Assembly: GCF_031157835.1 (NCBI RefSeq) | Contig: NZ_JAVIDR010000004.1 | Location: 1 to 64,000 of the forward strand | Origin: Acinetobacter rudis | Lineage (GTDB): Bacteria > Pseudomonadota > Gammaproteobacteria > Pseudomonadales > Moraxellaceae | DNA: 64,000 bases | Reading direction: 5' to 3' | Shown: one piece after another, positions 10,385 through 21,019 of the stretch | How the letters are laid out: each line of letters opens with the position of its first letter | Position numbering within the stretch: the first letter of the stretch is position 1 | The notes under the pieces: model-generated | Told to the model about the DNA's origin: nothing | What the model saw: the letters and a program-made list of their open reading frames with translations, nothing else | Database searches by the model: none | Made by a program: the position numbers and the translations under genes

Positions 10385-10799
10385 TCGAGTTAAGTACTTC
10401 AAAAACATCTAAGTATTTGATTTTTTACGTGTAAATAACCTTTAAGCATATTTACAAAATCAAGCACAATCTTTTGATTGTGCTTTTTTATTTCTACTAA
10501 ACAATGCCTTTTTACTCCGTGGAACATATTTAAGTATTTCTAAGTAAATGTATTGGTCCTAAAACTCAACCACTCACCCCTCGCACAAACTATTCTGCAA
10601 TAAGCTGCAAAATAGCCCACAGCTTAAATTTAAACCCAGTCGTTATTTTTAAATTCAAAAATTAGCAATAATGTGTTCAAAATTATCCACAGATATCCAG
10701 TAATTTTTTTGAATTTAAAAGCAATCAAACGCAAAACACAAGGGTTTTAAATTCATAAAATAAGCATATGATCTGTGGATAACTTAACGATCTAAGACT
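10385..10799. other. oriC-like noncoding region with DnaA boxes
   Basis: A 415-bp gap without a gene. After the terminator at 10462-10487 it turns strongly AT-rich. It holds two perfect DnaA boxes, TTATCCACA at 10683-10691 (plus) and TGTGGATAA at 10774-10782 (minus sense), and two exact copies of the 12-mer TTTGAATTTAAA (10708-10719, and inverted at 10648-10659). The same 12-mer occurs three times in oriC. A near-copy is at 10746-10757. The boxes, 12-mers and base composition match oriC 7 kb away. It could be an accessory part of the origin or a DnaA-titrating site; function is inferred. Confidence 0.6.
10462..10487 (+). terminator. terminator of the ABC-F gene
   Basis: AAGCACAATC, TTTT loop, GATTGTGCTT and a TTTTTT run: a textbook intrinsic terminator 78 bp after the stop codon at 10384. 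Confidence 0.9.
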
Positions 10800-11168
10800 T
10801 TATTTTCTTTCTAATACCATTTTCTTTTTACAAAATCGCAGTTCAATTAACTGCCAAAACTGATTAAACACCCAAGTTTCTTGTATAAATGCAGCGTTTT
10901 CTGTGGATATCAATAAAATTACACAACGATCCATTCGCTCATTAAATTCAAATTCTTCCGACTCTATCAATGGTTTTTGTGGTTTCCAAACAGCATTTTT
11001 AACGGCATGTGCAATCTGTTCATAACGATTAAGATTACTTTCTATAATCCCCTTCGCCTCATAAACTATTTGTAAATCAGGGTGCTCATAATATTTTAAT
11101 TGCTCACCATCACCTCGATAATAAGCCTCACTCCAAGCATATCTTGATTGTTCTAATGAATTTTGCAT
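10800..11168 (-). CDS. small NTF2/SnoaL-like protein of unknown function
   Basis: A 122-residue soluble protein with no signal peptide. The spacing of aromatic and acidic residues (WSEAYYRGDGEQLKYY near the start, ETWVFNQFWQLIELRF near the end) resembles the NTF2-like/DUF4440 fold, but I recognise no specific family. The start ATG has an unusually G-rich ribosome-binding site (GGGGGG 6 nt upstream), which supports real expression. The gyrB terminator at 11245-11274 makes it a separate unit. The coding sequence contains a near DnaA box (TGTGGATAT, 10902-10910) and a one-mismatch copy of the oriC 12-mer (10941-10952). Confidence 0.65.
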   Translation of the reverse strand: MQNSLEQSRYAWSEAYYRGDGEQLKYYEHPDLQIVYEAKGIIESNLNRYEQIAHAVKNAVWKPQKPLIESEEFEFNERMDRCVILLISTENAAFIQETWVFNQFWQLIELRFCKKKMVLERK

Positions 11169-11244
11169 GCTTACCCCCCAATATTCATACGATATTCACC
11201 TCCAATATTGATCAATTAAACATCAAAATACAGACAAAACCAAT

Positions 11245-11274
11245 AAAAAATGCACTCTTAAGAGTGCATTTTTT
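11245..11274. terminator. gyrB terminator
   Basis: AAAAAATGCACTCTT joined directly to its reverse complement AAGAGTGCATTTTTT, a perfect stem with T runs on both strands just after the gyrB stop. Confidence 0.88.
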
Positions 11275-11309
11275 CGATCATTATGTAATCAAAAATAACG
11301 AGCTAGAAC

Positions 11310-13787
<2,478 letters not shown>

Positions 13788-13833
13788 CTAGTGAAAAAAA
13801 ATGGGTCTAAACAAAAAAATAAAAAATTTAAAA

Positions 13834-14916
13834 TCATACGACCTCAGCACAAACCTGACCTTTATCGACATGAAATAATCGATAAGAAATAGACAAATTT
13901 TGAAAATGATTTTTGACGATCTCTTGATCTAAAGTGGTCATAAAAACTTGACTACCAAGTTGGCTTAATCGCTTAATCAATCGTTGTTGTGCACTTAAAT
14001 CTAACTCTGCGGTTACATCATCTAATAGTACCACAGTTTCCTTATTACAGGCATGTAGCATTGCGATCTGAGAGAGTTTAAGCGCTAAAATTAATAACTT
14101 TTTTTGCCCTCGTGATAAAATTACACTCGCATCACCAGTTACGGTCTTTAAACGCAAATCTGCACGATGCGGACCATATTCAGTATAGCGTCGCTCCACA
14201 TCTCTTTGATGATAGCAAGTGAGATCATGATGCAAACCTTGTTCCACGTGGAAACCAGGCAAATACTCTAGCGTAATATCAATATCAGGCAATAACTGTT
14301 GTAAATCTTGTTGAACATACCCCTTCCACTGCTCCACAATATCCAACCGATATAAATGTAAAATCTCGCCATACTGAGCCAATAAGGCATTCCACGGAGC
14401 CAAAGTCTCAATGGACACATTGCGTTGAGATTTCAATAAACTATTTCTTTGCTTCAAGGCGCGATTGTATAGTTGCCACGCAGGATAGAAATCTGGCTCC
14501 ACGTGAAACATCAACCAATCCAAAATTTGACGACGGGGTTTCGCCCCATGATCAATAATATCTGTACTCAGAGGATCAAGATGTTGTAAGGGTAAAATTT
14601 TCGCCAATTGCCCTTGAGTCGCTAAGGAATCACCATTGACCTTAATTAATTGCTCACCAGTACTAAGCTTTTGCATGCCAATCTTCTCATGACTAGATTG
14701 AGCAAATACAACAGCATCAGCACGTTGATGTTGAATATAATTTTTAGGAATATGGGTTCGAAAAGAGCGGCCTGTCGCCAACAGATGAATGGCTTCAAGA
14801 ATAGAGGTTTTTCCTGAGCCATTTTCACCATAAAACACATTAAATGGTTGTAACTCTTGCAAGACAACCATTTCTAAGTTTCTAATTCGTTGAATATTTA
14901 AACGCGTAATTTGCAT
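13834..14916 (-). CDS. recF: RecF recombination mediator
   Basis: SMC-like ATPase of the RecFOR pathway that helps load RecA at gaps. Walker A is GENGSGKT (30-37), and the signature-like [15 protein letters not shown] and Walker [13 protein letters not shown] are in the C-terminal third. The 360-residue length is normal. It begins 35 bp after the dnaN stop, so the genes are probably co-transcribed. Two CACGTG-centred parS-like sequences lie within the gene (14241-14254 and 14497-14510). Confidence 0.96.
   Translation of the reverse strand: MQITRLNIQRIRNLEMVVLQELQPFNVFYGENGSGKTSILEAIHLLATGRSFRTHIPKNYIQHQRADAVVFAQSSHEKIGMQKLSTGEQLIKVNGDSLATQGQLAKILPLQHLDPLSTDIIDHGAKPRRQILDWLMFHVEPDFYPAWQLYNRALKQRNSLLKSQRNVSIETLAPWNALLAQYGEILHLYRLDIVEQWKGYVQQDLQQLLPDIDITLEYLPGFHVEQGLHHDLTCYHQRDVERRYTEYGPHRADLRLKTVTGDASVILSRGQKKLLILALKLSQIAMLHACNKETVVLLDDVTAELDLSAQQRLIKRLSQLGSQVFMTTLDQEIVKNHFQNLSISYRLFHVDKGQVCAEVV
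14241..14254. promoter_or_regulatory. degenerate parS-like site in recF
   Basis: GTTCCACGTGGAAA: the inner 12 bases are a perfect palindrome, and only the last base departs from the 14-bp parS-type palindrome GTTCCACGTGGAAC. It lies 3 kb from oriC. Confidence 0.45.
14497..14510. promoter_or_regulatory. degenerate parS-like half-site in recF
   Basis: CTCCACGTGAAACA: the right half CACGTGAAACA matches parS exactly, while the left half is diverged. Weak, but 0.25 kb from the other recF site. Confidence 0.3.
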
Positions 14917-14951
14917 ATTGAGCGCTTATCATTCAAAGTGACAAAACGGTC

Positions 14952-16100
14952 TTAGACACGCATTGGCATCACAACATAAACTTGGTTTTGTTGTGCTGGA
15001 TCTTGTACCAATACAGATTGGTTGGCTTCTGTCATTGTCATCGAAACATCATCACCATCAAGCACATTCAGTACATCTAAAACATACTGCGCATTAAATG
15101 ACATTTCTAAAGCAGAATGAGCAAATTGGATTGCCAAATCTTCAATCGCTTCATCTTGCTCTGGGTTGTTTGCACGTAGTTGTAAAGAATCTTCGGCAAA
15201 ATTTAAGAAAACACCACGCAATTTTTCATTACTTAGAATTGCAACGCGTTGAAGTGATTGTTTGAATACATCATGCTGCACCAAAGCAACCTTATCCCCT
15301 CCTCGCGGAATAACACGGCGATAATCAGGGAATTTTCCATCAATTAACTTTGTTGTGAAACGTACGGTAATCTCTTCTGCATCTTTATCACGACGTGGAG
15401 TACTAATCGTTACATTGAGCAACTCGCGTCCAATCATCAAACTTAATTGGTGATCTTCAACACTCAACAAACGTTGTAATTCAGCTACAGCTTTACGTGG
15501 CACAATCGCTTGTGTAGATTGTGCAGTCGTAGAATGTGTTTGCGTCTCACACAAAGCTAAACGATGCCCATCTGTTGTTACTGCACGTAGTTGATTTTCC
15601 TCAACTTCTAATAAAGTCCCTGTCAAGTAAAAACGAACATCTTGCACAGCCATTGCAAATGCTGTTTTTTCAAATAAGCGTTTCAATTCACGTTCTGTAA
15701 CTTGAACTTGAGTACCCTGACTATGTTCATTGCTAAGCAATGGATAATCCTCAGCAGGCAAAGTCCCCAACACAAAACGGCTATTACCAGATTTTAAAAT
15801 ACAGCGTTGATCTTCTGTAATTTGTAAATCAATTAATGCAGCTGATGGTAAAGACTTACAAATATCCATGAGCTTACGAGCAGGGACAGTACTTTCACCT
15901 GCTGCTAAACAAGCACCCTCTGCGAGTGTAGTACTTGCAACCAGCTCAACTTCTGAGTCAGAACCAGTAATTGTGAGGTTCTGAGTTGTAGTCTGGATCT
16001 TAACGTTTGAAAGAATGTTTAAAGTATGGCGACGTTCTACTGCTCCAGCCACGAGTGACAATACATTGAGTAGGTTTTCTTTCGCTATTTTCAAACGCAC
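14952..16100 (-). CDS. dnaN: DNA polymerase III beta sliding clamp
   Basis: Ring-shaped processivity clamp of DNA polymerase III, 382 residues, starting MRLKIAKENLLNVL. Three clamp repeats are visible in outline, with conserved stretches such as VTTDGHRLALCE and GKFPDYRRVIPR, and the typical C-terminal PMRV hydrophobic end. It is the second gene of the leftward origin operon, 106 bp after dnaA. Confidence 0.97.
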   Translation of the reverse strand: MRLKIAKENLLNVLSLVAGAVERRHTLNILSNVKIQTTTQNLTITGSDSEVELVASTTLAEGACLAAGESTVPARKLMDICKSLPSAALIDLQITEDQRCILKSGNSRFVLGTLPAEDYPLLSNEHSQGTQVQVTERELKRLFEKTAFAMAVQDVRFYLTGTLLEVEENQLRAVTTDGHRLALCETQTHSTTAQSTQAIVPRKAVAELQRLLSVEDHQLSLMIGRELLNVTISTPRRDKDAEEITVRFTTKLIDGKFPDYRRVIPRGGDKVALVQHDVFKQSLQRVAILSNEKLRGVFLNFAEDSLQLRANNPEQDEAIEDLAIQFAHSALEMSFNAQYVLDVLNVLDGDDVSMTMTEANQSVLVQDPAQQNQVYVVMPMRV

Positions 16101-16206
16101 GGTTCAATTCCTTAAATCTGAGAGACTAATTTGATTAAATTTAGTTTTTAGCTGTGTACTATGAGGCAGATTATACCTCATTGCAACAGCTGGATTATTT
16201 CAATTG

Positions 16207-17604
16207 TTAACTTTGCAGTAGACGCATCAAATTTTTATAATCTTCATTAAATATTGGATCTTCATCACACAAACTTTGTACTTTATCGCAGGCATGCATC
16301 ACGGTACTGTGGTCTCGCCCACCAAAAGCCATCCCAATTTCAGGAAAACTATCACCTGTTAATTCACGAGAAAGACCCATTGCCATTTGACGAGGTCGTG
16401 CGTAAATTCGAGTTCGTTTAGGTCCAACTAACTCTTTTAGTGGAATTCTAAAATACTCACTCACCACTCGCTGGATATTTTCCGTACTAATTGTACGTGC
16501 ACGAATTGCCAATACATCTTTTAAGGACTCTCGAACAACATCTAAATCAATTGCAGCGCCTTTAAATCGTGATATAGCGACAACTTTATTTAATGCACCC
16601 TCTAATTCACGGACGTTAGCGACCACTTGCTGTGCAATAAACAATGCACAGTTACGTGGTAAATCAATTTGATTGCTTTCAGCTTTTTTCAATAAAATTT
16701 CAATACGTGTTTCTAGATCTGGCGGCTCAACACCAACAGATAGTCCCCATGAAAACCGTGAAACTAAACGAGGATCAAGCTCTGTAAGCTCTTTAGGATA
16801 ACGATCAGATGTTAGAATAATCTGTTTGGACTCATCTAATAATGCGTTAAACGTATAGAAGAACTCAACTAAACTGGCTTCTTTACCTGCCAATAGATGA
16901 ATATCATCGACAAGCAATAAATCTAAGGAACGACAATTTTTCTTAAATTCTTCAACTTTTCCCTTTTGTAAAGAACTCACAAAATCCTGTACAAAACTTT
17001 CAGCCGTCATATACATAACACGTGCGTTAGGTTTGGCCTGTAATAGGGCATTACCAACAGCCTGCATTAAATGTGTCTTACCTAATCCTGTTGGGCCATA
17101 TAAAAATAAAGGGTTATGCTGTGGCTCACCTAATTGAGTTAACACTTTACGTGAAGTTTCGGCAGCCATTTGGTTAGAACGGCCTTCAACAAATAGAGCG
17201 AAAGTAAATAATGGGTTTAATTGACGCTTTTTAGCATTTTTACTCACTACCCCATCAGTATCTTTTTCTTTACGTACTGATTTAGTTGCTGGGATAGACG
17301 GCGTAGGTGTCGATGCGAGTGCAGAAGTCGTCGTTGCAGGTTGTTCAGCAGCAGATAAAATTGCACCTGGTCTTGAATCGACCATAATCTCGACCTTTTT
17401 CACCCGACCTTCAGACAGTTGTTCGGCCAAGATAGAAATAAGCTCAAGATGATGTTCTTGAATATAACGCGTCCAATATGGATTAGGCGCATACAATTTT
17501 AAGGTGTTATCCACCTCTTCAGCCACAAGAGGTCGAATCCACATTGCATAGACATTATCAGAGAGCTCTTGTCGCAAGCGAGTTAAGCAATCAGTCCAAA
17601 GCAT
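16207..17604 (-). CDS. dnaA: chromosomal replication initiator DnaA
   Basis: AAA+ protein that binds DnaA boxes and melts oriC. The N-terminal domain I is MLWTDCLTRLRQEL onward; a Ser/Thr/Ala-rich linker covers about residues 85-125; Walker A GPTGLGKT is at 170-177 and Walker B LLLVDDIHLL follows. The C-terminal DNA-binding signature GGRDHSTVMHACDKV is intact. The protein has 465 residues. The gene reads away from oriC, and the DnaA boxes just upstream may also autoregulate it. Confidence 0.98.
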   Translation of the reverse strand: MLWTDCLTRLRQELSDNVYAMWIRPLVAEEVDNTLKLYAPNPYWTRYIQEHHLELISILAEQLSEGRVKKVEIMVDSRPGAILSAAEQPATTTSALASTPTPSIPATKSVRKEKDTDGVVSKNAKKRQLNPLFTFALFVEGRSNQMAAETSRKVLTQLGEPQHNPLFLYGPTGLGKTHLMQAVGNALLQAKPNARVMYMTAESFVQDFVSSLQKGKVEEFKKNCRSLDLLLVDDIHLLAGKEASLVEFFYTFNALLDESKQIILTSDRYPKELTELDPRLVSRFSWGLSVGVEPPDLETRIEILLKKAESNQIDLPRNCALFIAQQVVANVRELEGALNKVVAISRFKGAAIDLDVVRESLKDVLAIRARTISTENIQRVVSEYFRIPLKELVGPKRTRIYARPRQMAMGLSRELTGDSFPEIGMAFGGRDHSTVMHACDKVQSLCDEDPIFNEDYKNLMRLLQS

Positions 17605-18229
17605 GTGAGCCCCCTATCTATGACTATTTTAAATTTAAAAAAACACCCCAGCACATAGGGGGTCGCCATTCTAACCAAGTTATCAACAGATGTCATGGAC
17701 AATTCAGCCTGTTTTGGTCAAAAAATATGCCTATGCACAAATTATTTGAATTTAAATTCATTATGGATAACTTAAATCAAAAGCTGTGGATAAAATATTA
17801 CACCAAGTTATCCACAAATCATCAAATTAAAGATAACACAGATATCAACAAGCTAACATATTGATAAAAAATTAAAAAAGCTTGATTTCCACAGAAAAAG
17901 CTCACCCTAATAATAATAATCTTAAATTTATAAATTTGAATTTAAATATAAGAAACCAACTTTCTGTGGATAACTCAGATGCAAACTTTAAATTCAAAAT
18001 TAAATTTAAAAACAATGAAATTATCTGATCTTATTCACAACTGTTGTGTATAACCCTATTGATAAGCTTGGGGGTAAGTTTGGTTTGCACTATAAAACAA
18101 ATGGTTAGCATGTGTATAGTGTTTTAAGACAATCGACTTTTAAATTTTTGATGATTTTTCCTTAAATTTTACTTTTAACGAAAATATGAATAAAAAAGGC
18201 ATTTATTAGTAGCTAAAAAGCGGTTTTGG
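17605..18229. other. oriC: chromosomal replication origin
   Basis: The intergenic region between divergent dnaA and rpmH. Perfect TTATNCACA boxes: 17785-17793 (minus), 17808-17816 (plus), 17965-17973 (minus), 18031-18039 (plus), 18045-18053 (minus). One-mismatch boxes: 17680-17688, 17731-17739, 17762-17770, 18111-18119. AT-rich unwinding candidates carry the 12-mer TTTGAATTTAAA at 17745-17756 and 17935-17946, and inverted at 17987-17998. Gene order and box density make the call secure; the boundaries are approximate. Confidence 0.93.
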
Positions 18230-18258
18230 TTGACAGAACAAACAATGCGCAATAAAAT
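18230..18258 (+). promoter_or_regulatory. rpmH promoter
   Basis: TTGACA (18230-18235), a 17-nt spacer and TAAAAT (18253-18258) form a near-consensus sigma-70 promoter 40 bp ahead of the rpmH start. Confidence 0.85.
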
Positions 18259-18297
18259 CGCGAACCTTTATAGAATTGATCATTTGGGAGTTTCGAT

Positions 18298-18432
18298 ATG
18301 AAACGTACATTTCAACCGTCTGAATTAAAGCGTAAGCGTGTTCATGGTTTTCGTGCTCGTATGGCTACTAAAGCTGGTCGTCAAGTATTAGCTCGCCGTC
18401 GTGCAAAAGGTCGTCATAGCTTAACTGTTTAA
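18298..18432 (+). CDS. rpmH: ribosomal protein L34
   Basis: 44-residue, very basic large-subunit protein beginning [20 protein letters not shown] and ending RHSLTV, which is diagnostic for L34. A GGGAG ribosome-binding site sits 8 nt before the ATG and a consensus promoter lies at 18230-18258. The stop codon lies in the middle of a 24-bp perfect palindrome that may limit read-through into rnpA. Confidence 0.98.
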
Positions 18433-18449
18433 TTAAACAGTTAAGTTTT
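18418..18449 (+). terminator. palindromic hairpin over the rpmH stop, likely attenuator
   Basis: TTAACTGTTTAA (18421-18432) is followed immediately by its reverse complement TTAAACAGTTAA (18433-18444). The stem extends by C-G, G-U and A-U pairs to 18418/18447 and ends in GTTTTG. It covers the rpmH stop codon and precedes rnpA by 15-20 bp. Partial termination or RNA processing would lower rnpA relative to rpmH. Confidence 0.6.
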
Positions 18450-18463
18450 GCGTCTTGGGTGTT

Positions 18464-18856
18464 ATGCCACTTTATTGTTTCGGTACAGATAAGCGTTTGC
18501 GCTGTGCCGCGGACTTCAAAGGTGTATTTGATGGTGCGCTTTTAAAAGTGCATCAACCCCATTTTTTATTTCTTGCAACGATCAATAAACAACCAAACAG
18601 CCGTTTGGGTTTAGTTGTCGCCAAGAAAAAAGTGCGCCGTGCACATGAAAGAAATCGAATAAAACGTCTGGCTCGCGAAAGTTTTCGTTTGCATCAACAA
18701 CACATTGATATGCTAGATATTGTGGTCATGCCAAAAATGGGAATAGAAGCTATTTCCAATGCTGAGTTACATCAGCAGTTACAAATGGCGTGGTTAAAAT
18801 TACAGCGACTTGCTAAAAAGCACCATAATATAGCTACTTCTTTACCCAACAATTAG
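18464..18856 (+). CDS. rnpA: ribonuclease P protein component
   Basis: Basic protein subunit of RNase P, which matures tRNA 5' ends. The RNP motif is seen in [20 protein letters not shown] (about residues 50-70) followed by [10 protein letters not shown] start at ATG 18464 ([13 protein letters not shown], 130 residues); the frame is open to a TTG at 18455, which is less likely. It lies between rpmH and yidD, the standard order, 9 bp before yidD. Confidence 0.95.
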   Translation: MPLYCFGTDKRLRCAADFKGVFDGALLKVHQPHFLFLATINKQPNSRLGLVVAKKKVRRAHERNRIKRLARESFRLHQQHIDMLDIVVMPKMGIEAISNAELHQQLQMAWLKLQRLAKKHHNIATSLPNN

Positions 18857-18865
18857 GGTCGACCA

Positions 18866-19186
18866 ATGGTTCGTATTTTGCATTGGCTCATTCGCTTTTA
18901 TCAAATCGTGATTAGTCCACAATTAGGACCACGTTGTCGTTATATCCCGACCTGTTCTCAATATTCATTAGAAGCAATTCAGATTCATGGTGCTGCTAAA
19001 GGAAGTTGGCTTGCTACTAAGCGCCTGTGTCGTTGTCATCCTTGGGGGGGATCTGGTTATGATCCTGTACCTCAAAAAGCAATTCGTTTTATTTCATTTA
19101 AGCAAATAGATTCTCAAACGCTTCATGTTACTGTACCCTTGCGTGAACGTTTTTCGAACCAAAATCACTCTAACCATTTGGGGTAA
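18866..19186 (+). CDS. yidD: membrane protein insertion efficiency factor
   Basis: Small membrane-associated protein (106 residues) of the YidD/UPF0161 family, thought to help YidC insert proteins. The family motif [15 protein letters not shown] with [16 protein letters not shown] is intact. A basic C-terminal tail extends beyond the core. Its stop TAA overlaps the first base of an ATG at 19186, so it is translationally close to yidC. Confidence 0.95.
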   Translation: MVRILHWLIRFYQIVISPQLGPRCRYIPTCSQYSLEAIQIHGAAKGSWLATKRLCRCHPWGGSGYDPVPQKAIRFISFKQIDSQTLHVTVPLRERFSNQNHSNHLG

Positions 19187-19191
19187 TGAAC

Positions 19192-20940
19192 ATGCAACAA
19201 TGGGCCAGGTTTGCGATCCTCGGGGCCATGCTAGTCACCGCATATTTGCTCATATTGGCTTGGCAAAAAGATTATGGTCATGACAGTAACAAGAAAGTTG
19301 AAACGCCAGCTGCCGTTGTTGCTCATGATGTATCTGCCGATCTGCCAAATGCGCAATCACCTGCTGCGAATAGCGATATCCCTCAAGCAAATATAGCTGC
19401 GCAACCAAATACAGCTGCACCAACTGCAGCCACTCAACAGCTCATCTCTGTAGAGACTGACCTTTATCATCTTTGGATTAATCCTAAAGGTGGTGATATT
19501 GTACGCATTGAATTATTAACACACGACAAAAGTAAAGATAGTGAACATCCACAACCTTTTGTCATGCTTGAAAGTGATCCACAACGTACTTACGTCGCAC
19601 AATCTGGCTTAATTGGTTTAAATGGACCAGATGGTAGCCGTGCAGGTCGTCCGAATTTTGAAGTTGAAAAAACTAACTTCAGTCTTGCTGATGCAAAAGC
19701 GCAGAAAGATAAAGATGGTAAAGATGTTAAGGTTTTAACCGTACCAATGGTCTATAAGACTGCTGATGGTGTTGAAATCATTAAGAGCTTTAAATTCACC
19801 TCTGGTGCTTATCCAATTAATGTGAGTTATCAAGTCCTTAACCGTAGTACTCAACCTTGGCAAGGGCAAATGTTTGGTCAAATCAAACGTGATAACTCTG
19901 AAGACCCAGGTAAGTCAGATCAAGGGATCTTTACGTTAGGTACTTTCTTGGGCGGTGCATGGGGAACTCCTGACGAGCACTATAACAAGTTGAAGTTTGA
20001 TAACTTTAATGAAGAAAAGCTGAATGTAGATACTCAAAAAGGTTGGGTTGCTGTAGTACAGCATTACTTTGTAAGTGCTTGGATTCCAGGTGATTTTGGC
20101 AATAAGCCTGTCAAATTGGAATCACGTAAGTCTGCTGATGGTATGAACATTATTGGTTTTACTTCACCAACAATTAATGTGCCTGCAGGTAAAGCAATTA
20201 CTGTTGATGCAACTTTCTATTCAGGTCCTAAAATTCAATCAGAATTAAAAGACTTAGCTGCTGGTTTAAATCAAACTGTCGACTATGGTTGGTTATGGCC
20301 AATCGCTAAGCTTTTATTTATGGGCTTACAATTTTTCCATAACATTGTTGGTAACTGGGGATGGTCAATTATTTTATTGACAATCTTGGTTAAATTAATT
20401 TTGTGGCCATTATCATCGAAAAGTTATCGCTCTATGGCGAAAATGCGTGTAATTGCCCCAGAAATGCAACGTATGAAAGAAGAATTCGGTGAAGACCGTA
20501 TGCGCTTCTCTCAAGAAATGATGGCACTTTATAAGCGTGAGCAAGTTAACCCACTATCTGGTTGTTTGCCACTCTTACTACAAATGCCTATTTTCCTAGC
20601 TTTGTATTGGGTATTGATGGAAAGTGTAGAGCTACGTCATGCACCATGGATGTTATGGATTCAGGATTTATCTGCAATGGATCCTTGGTTCATCTTGCCA
20701 TTATTGATGGGTGTGACCATGTTTGTTCAACAAATGTTGAACCCACAGCCAGCTGATCCAATGCAAGCGAAAGTATTTAAAATCATGCCAATCATGTTTA
20801 CAGTATTTATGCTGTTCTTCCCTGCTGGCTTAGTTTTATACTGGATCATCAACAACTCGATCACGATTTTACAACAAGGCTTTATTAACAAAAGTGTTGA
20901 ACGTGACCGTTTGAAAAAAGAATCAACTCCAGCAAATTAG
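19192..20940 (+). CDS. yidC: membrane protein insertase YidC
   Basis: Inner-membrane insertase/chaperone. It has an N-terminal anchor (RFAILGAMLVTAYLLILAW), an Ala/Pro/Asn-rich linker, a large periplasmic P1 domain (about residues 80-330) and the conserved five-helix C-terminal core with GCLPLLLQMPIFLALYWVL. A GGGG site lies 8 nt before ATG 19192, favouring this start (582 residues) over ATG 19186. A strong terminator follows at 20961-21000, so mnmE needs its own promoter or read-through. Confidence 0.97.
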   Translation: MQQWARFAILGAMLVTAYLLILAWQKDYGHDSNKKVETPAAVVAHDVSADLPNAQSPAANSDIPQANIAAQPNTAAPTAATQQLISVETDLYHLWINPKGGDIVRIELLTHDKSKDSEHPQPFVMLESDPQRTYVAQSGLIGLNGPDGSRAGRPNFEVEKTNFSLADAKAQKDKDGKDVKVLTVPMVYKTADGVEIIKSFKFTSGAYPINVSYQVLNRSTQPWQGQMFGQIKRDNSEDPGKSDQGIFTLGTFLGGAWGTPDEHYNKLKFDNFNEEKLNVDTQKGWVAVVQHYFVSAWIPGDFGNKPVKLESRKSADGMNIIGFTSPTINVPAGKAITVDATFYSGPKIQSELKDLAAGLNQTVDYGWLWPIAKLLFMGLQFFHNIVGNWGWSIILLTILVKLILWPLSSKSYRSMAKMRVIAPEMQRMKEEFGEDRMRFSQEMMALYKREQVNPLSGCLPLLLQMPIFLALYWVLMESVELRHAPWMLWIQDLSAMDPWFILPLLMGVTMFVQQMLNPQPADPMQAKVFKIMPIMFTVFMLFFPAGLVLYWIINNSITILQQGFINKSVERDRLKKESTPAN

Positions 20941-20960
20941 TCTCGACTGAGTAGCTGAAT

Positions 20961-21000
20961 AAATCCGCTTAAGATGGTAATCTTAGGCGGATTTTTTTTA
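20961..21000 (+). terminator. yidC terminator
   Basis: AAATCCGCTTAAGAT pairs with ATCTTAGGCGGATTT (one bulge) and is followed by a T run. It lies between yidC and mnmE. Confidence 0.88.
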
Positions 21001-21019
21001 TTTGAATTTTGAGATGAAC

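Noticed and set aside
17544..17864. 106-codon frame across the dnaA start and oriC
   Set aside because: It overlaps dnaA in antisense and runs through the DnaA boxes; composition is oriC, not coding.
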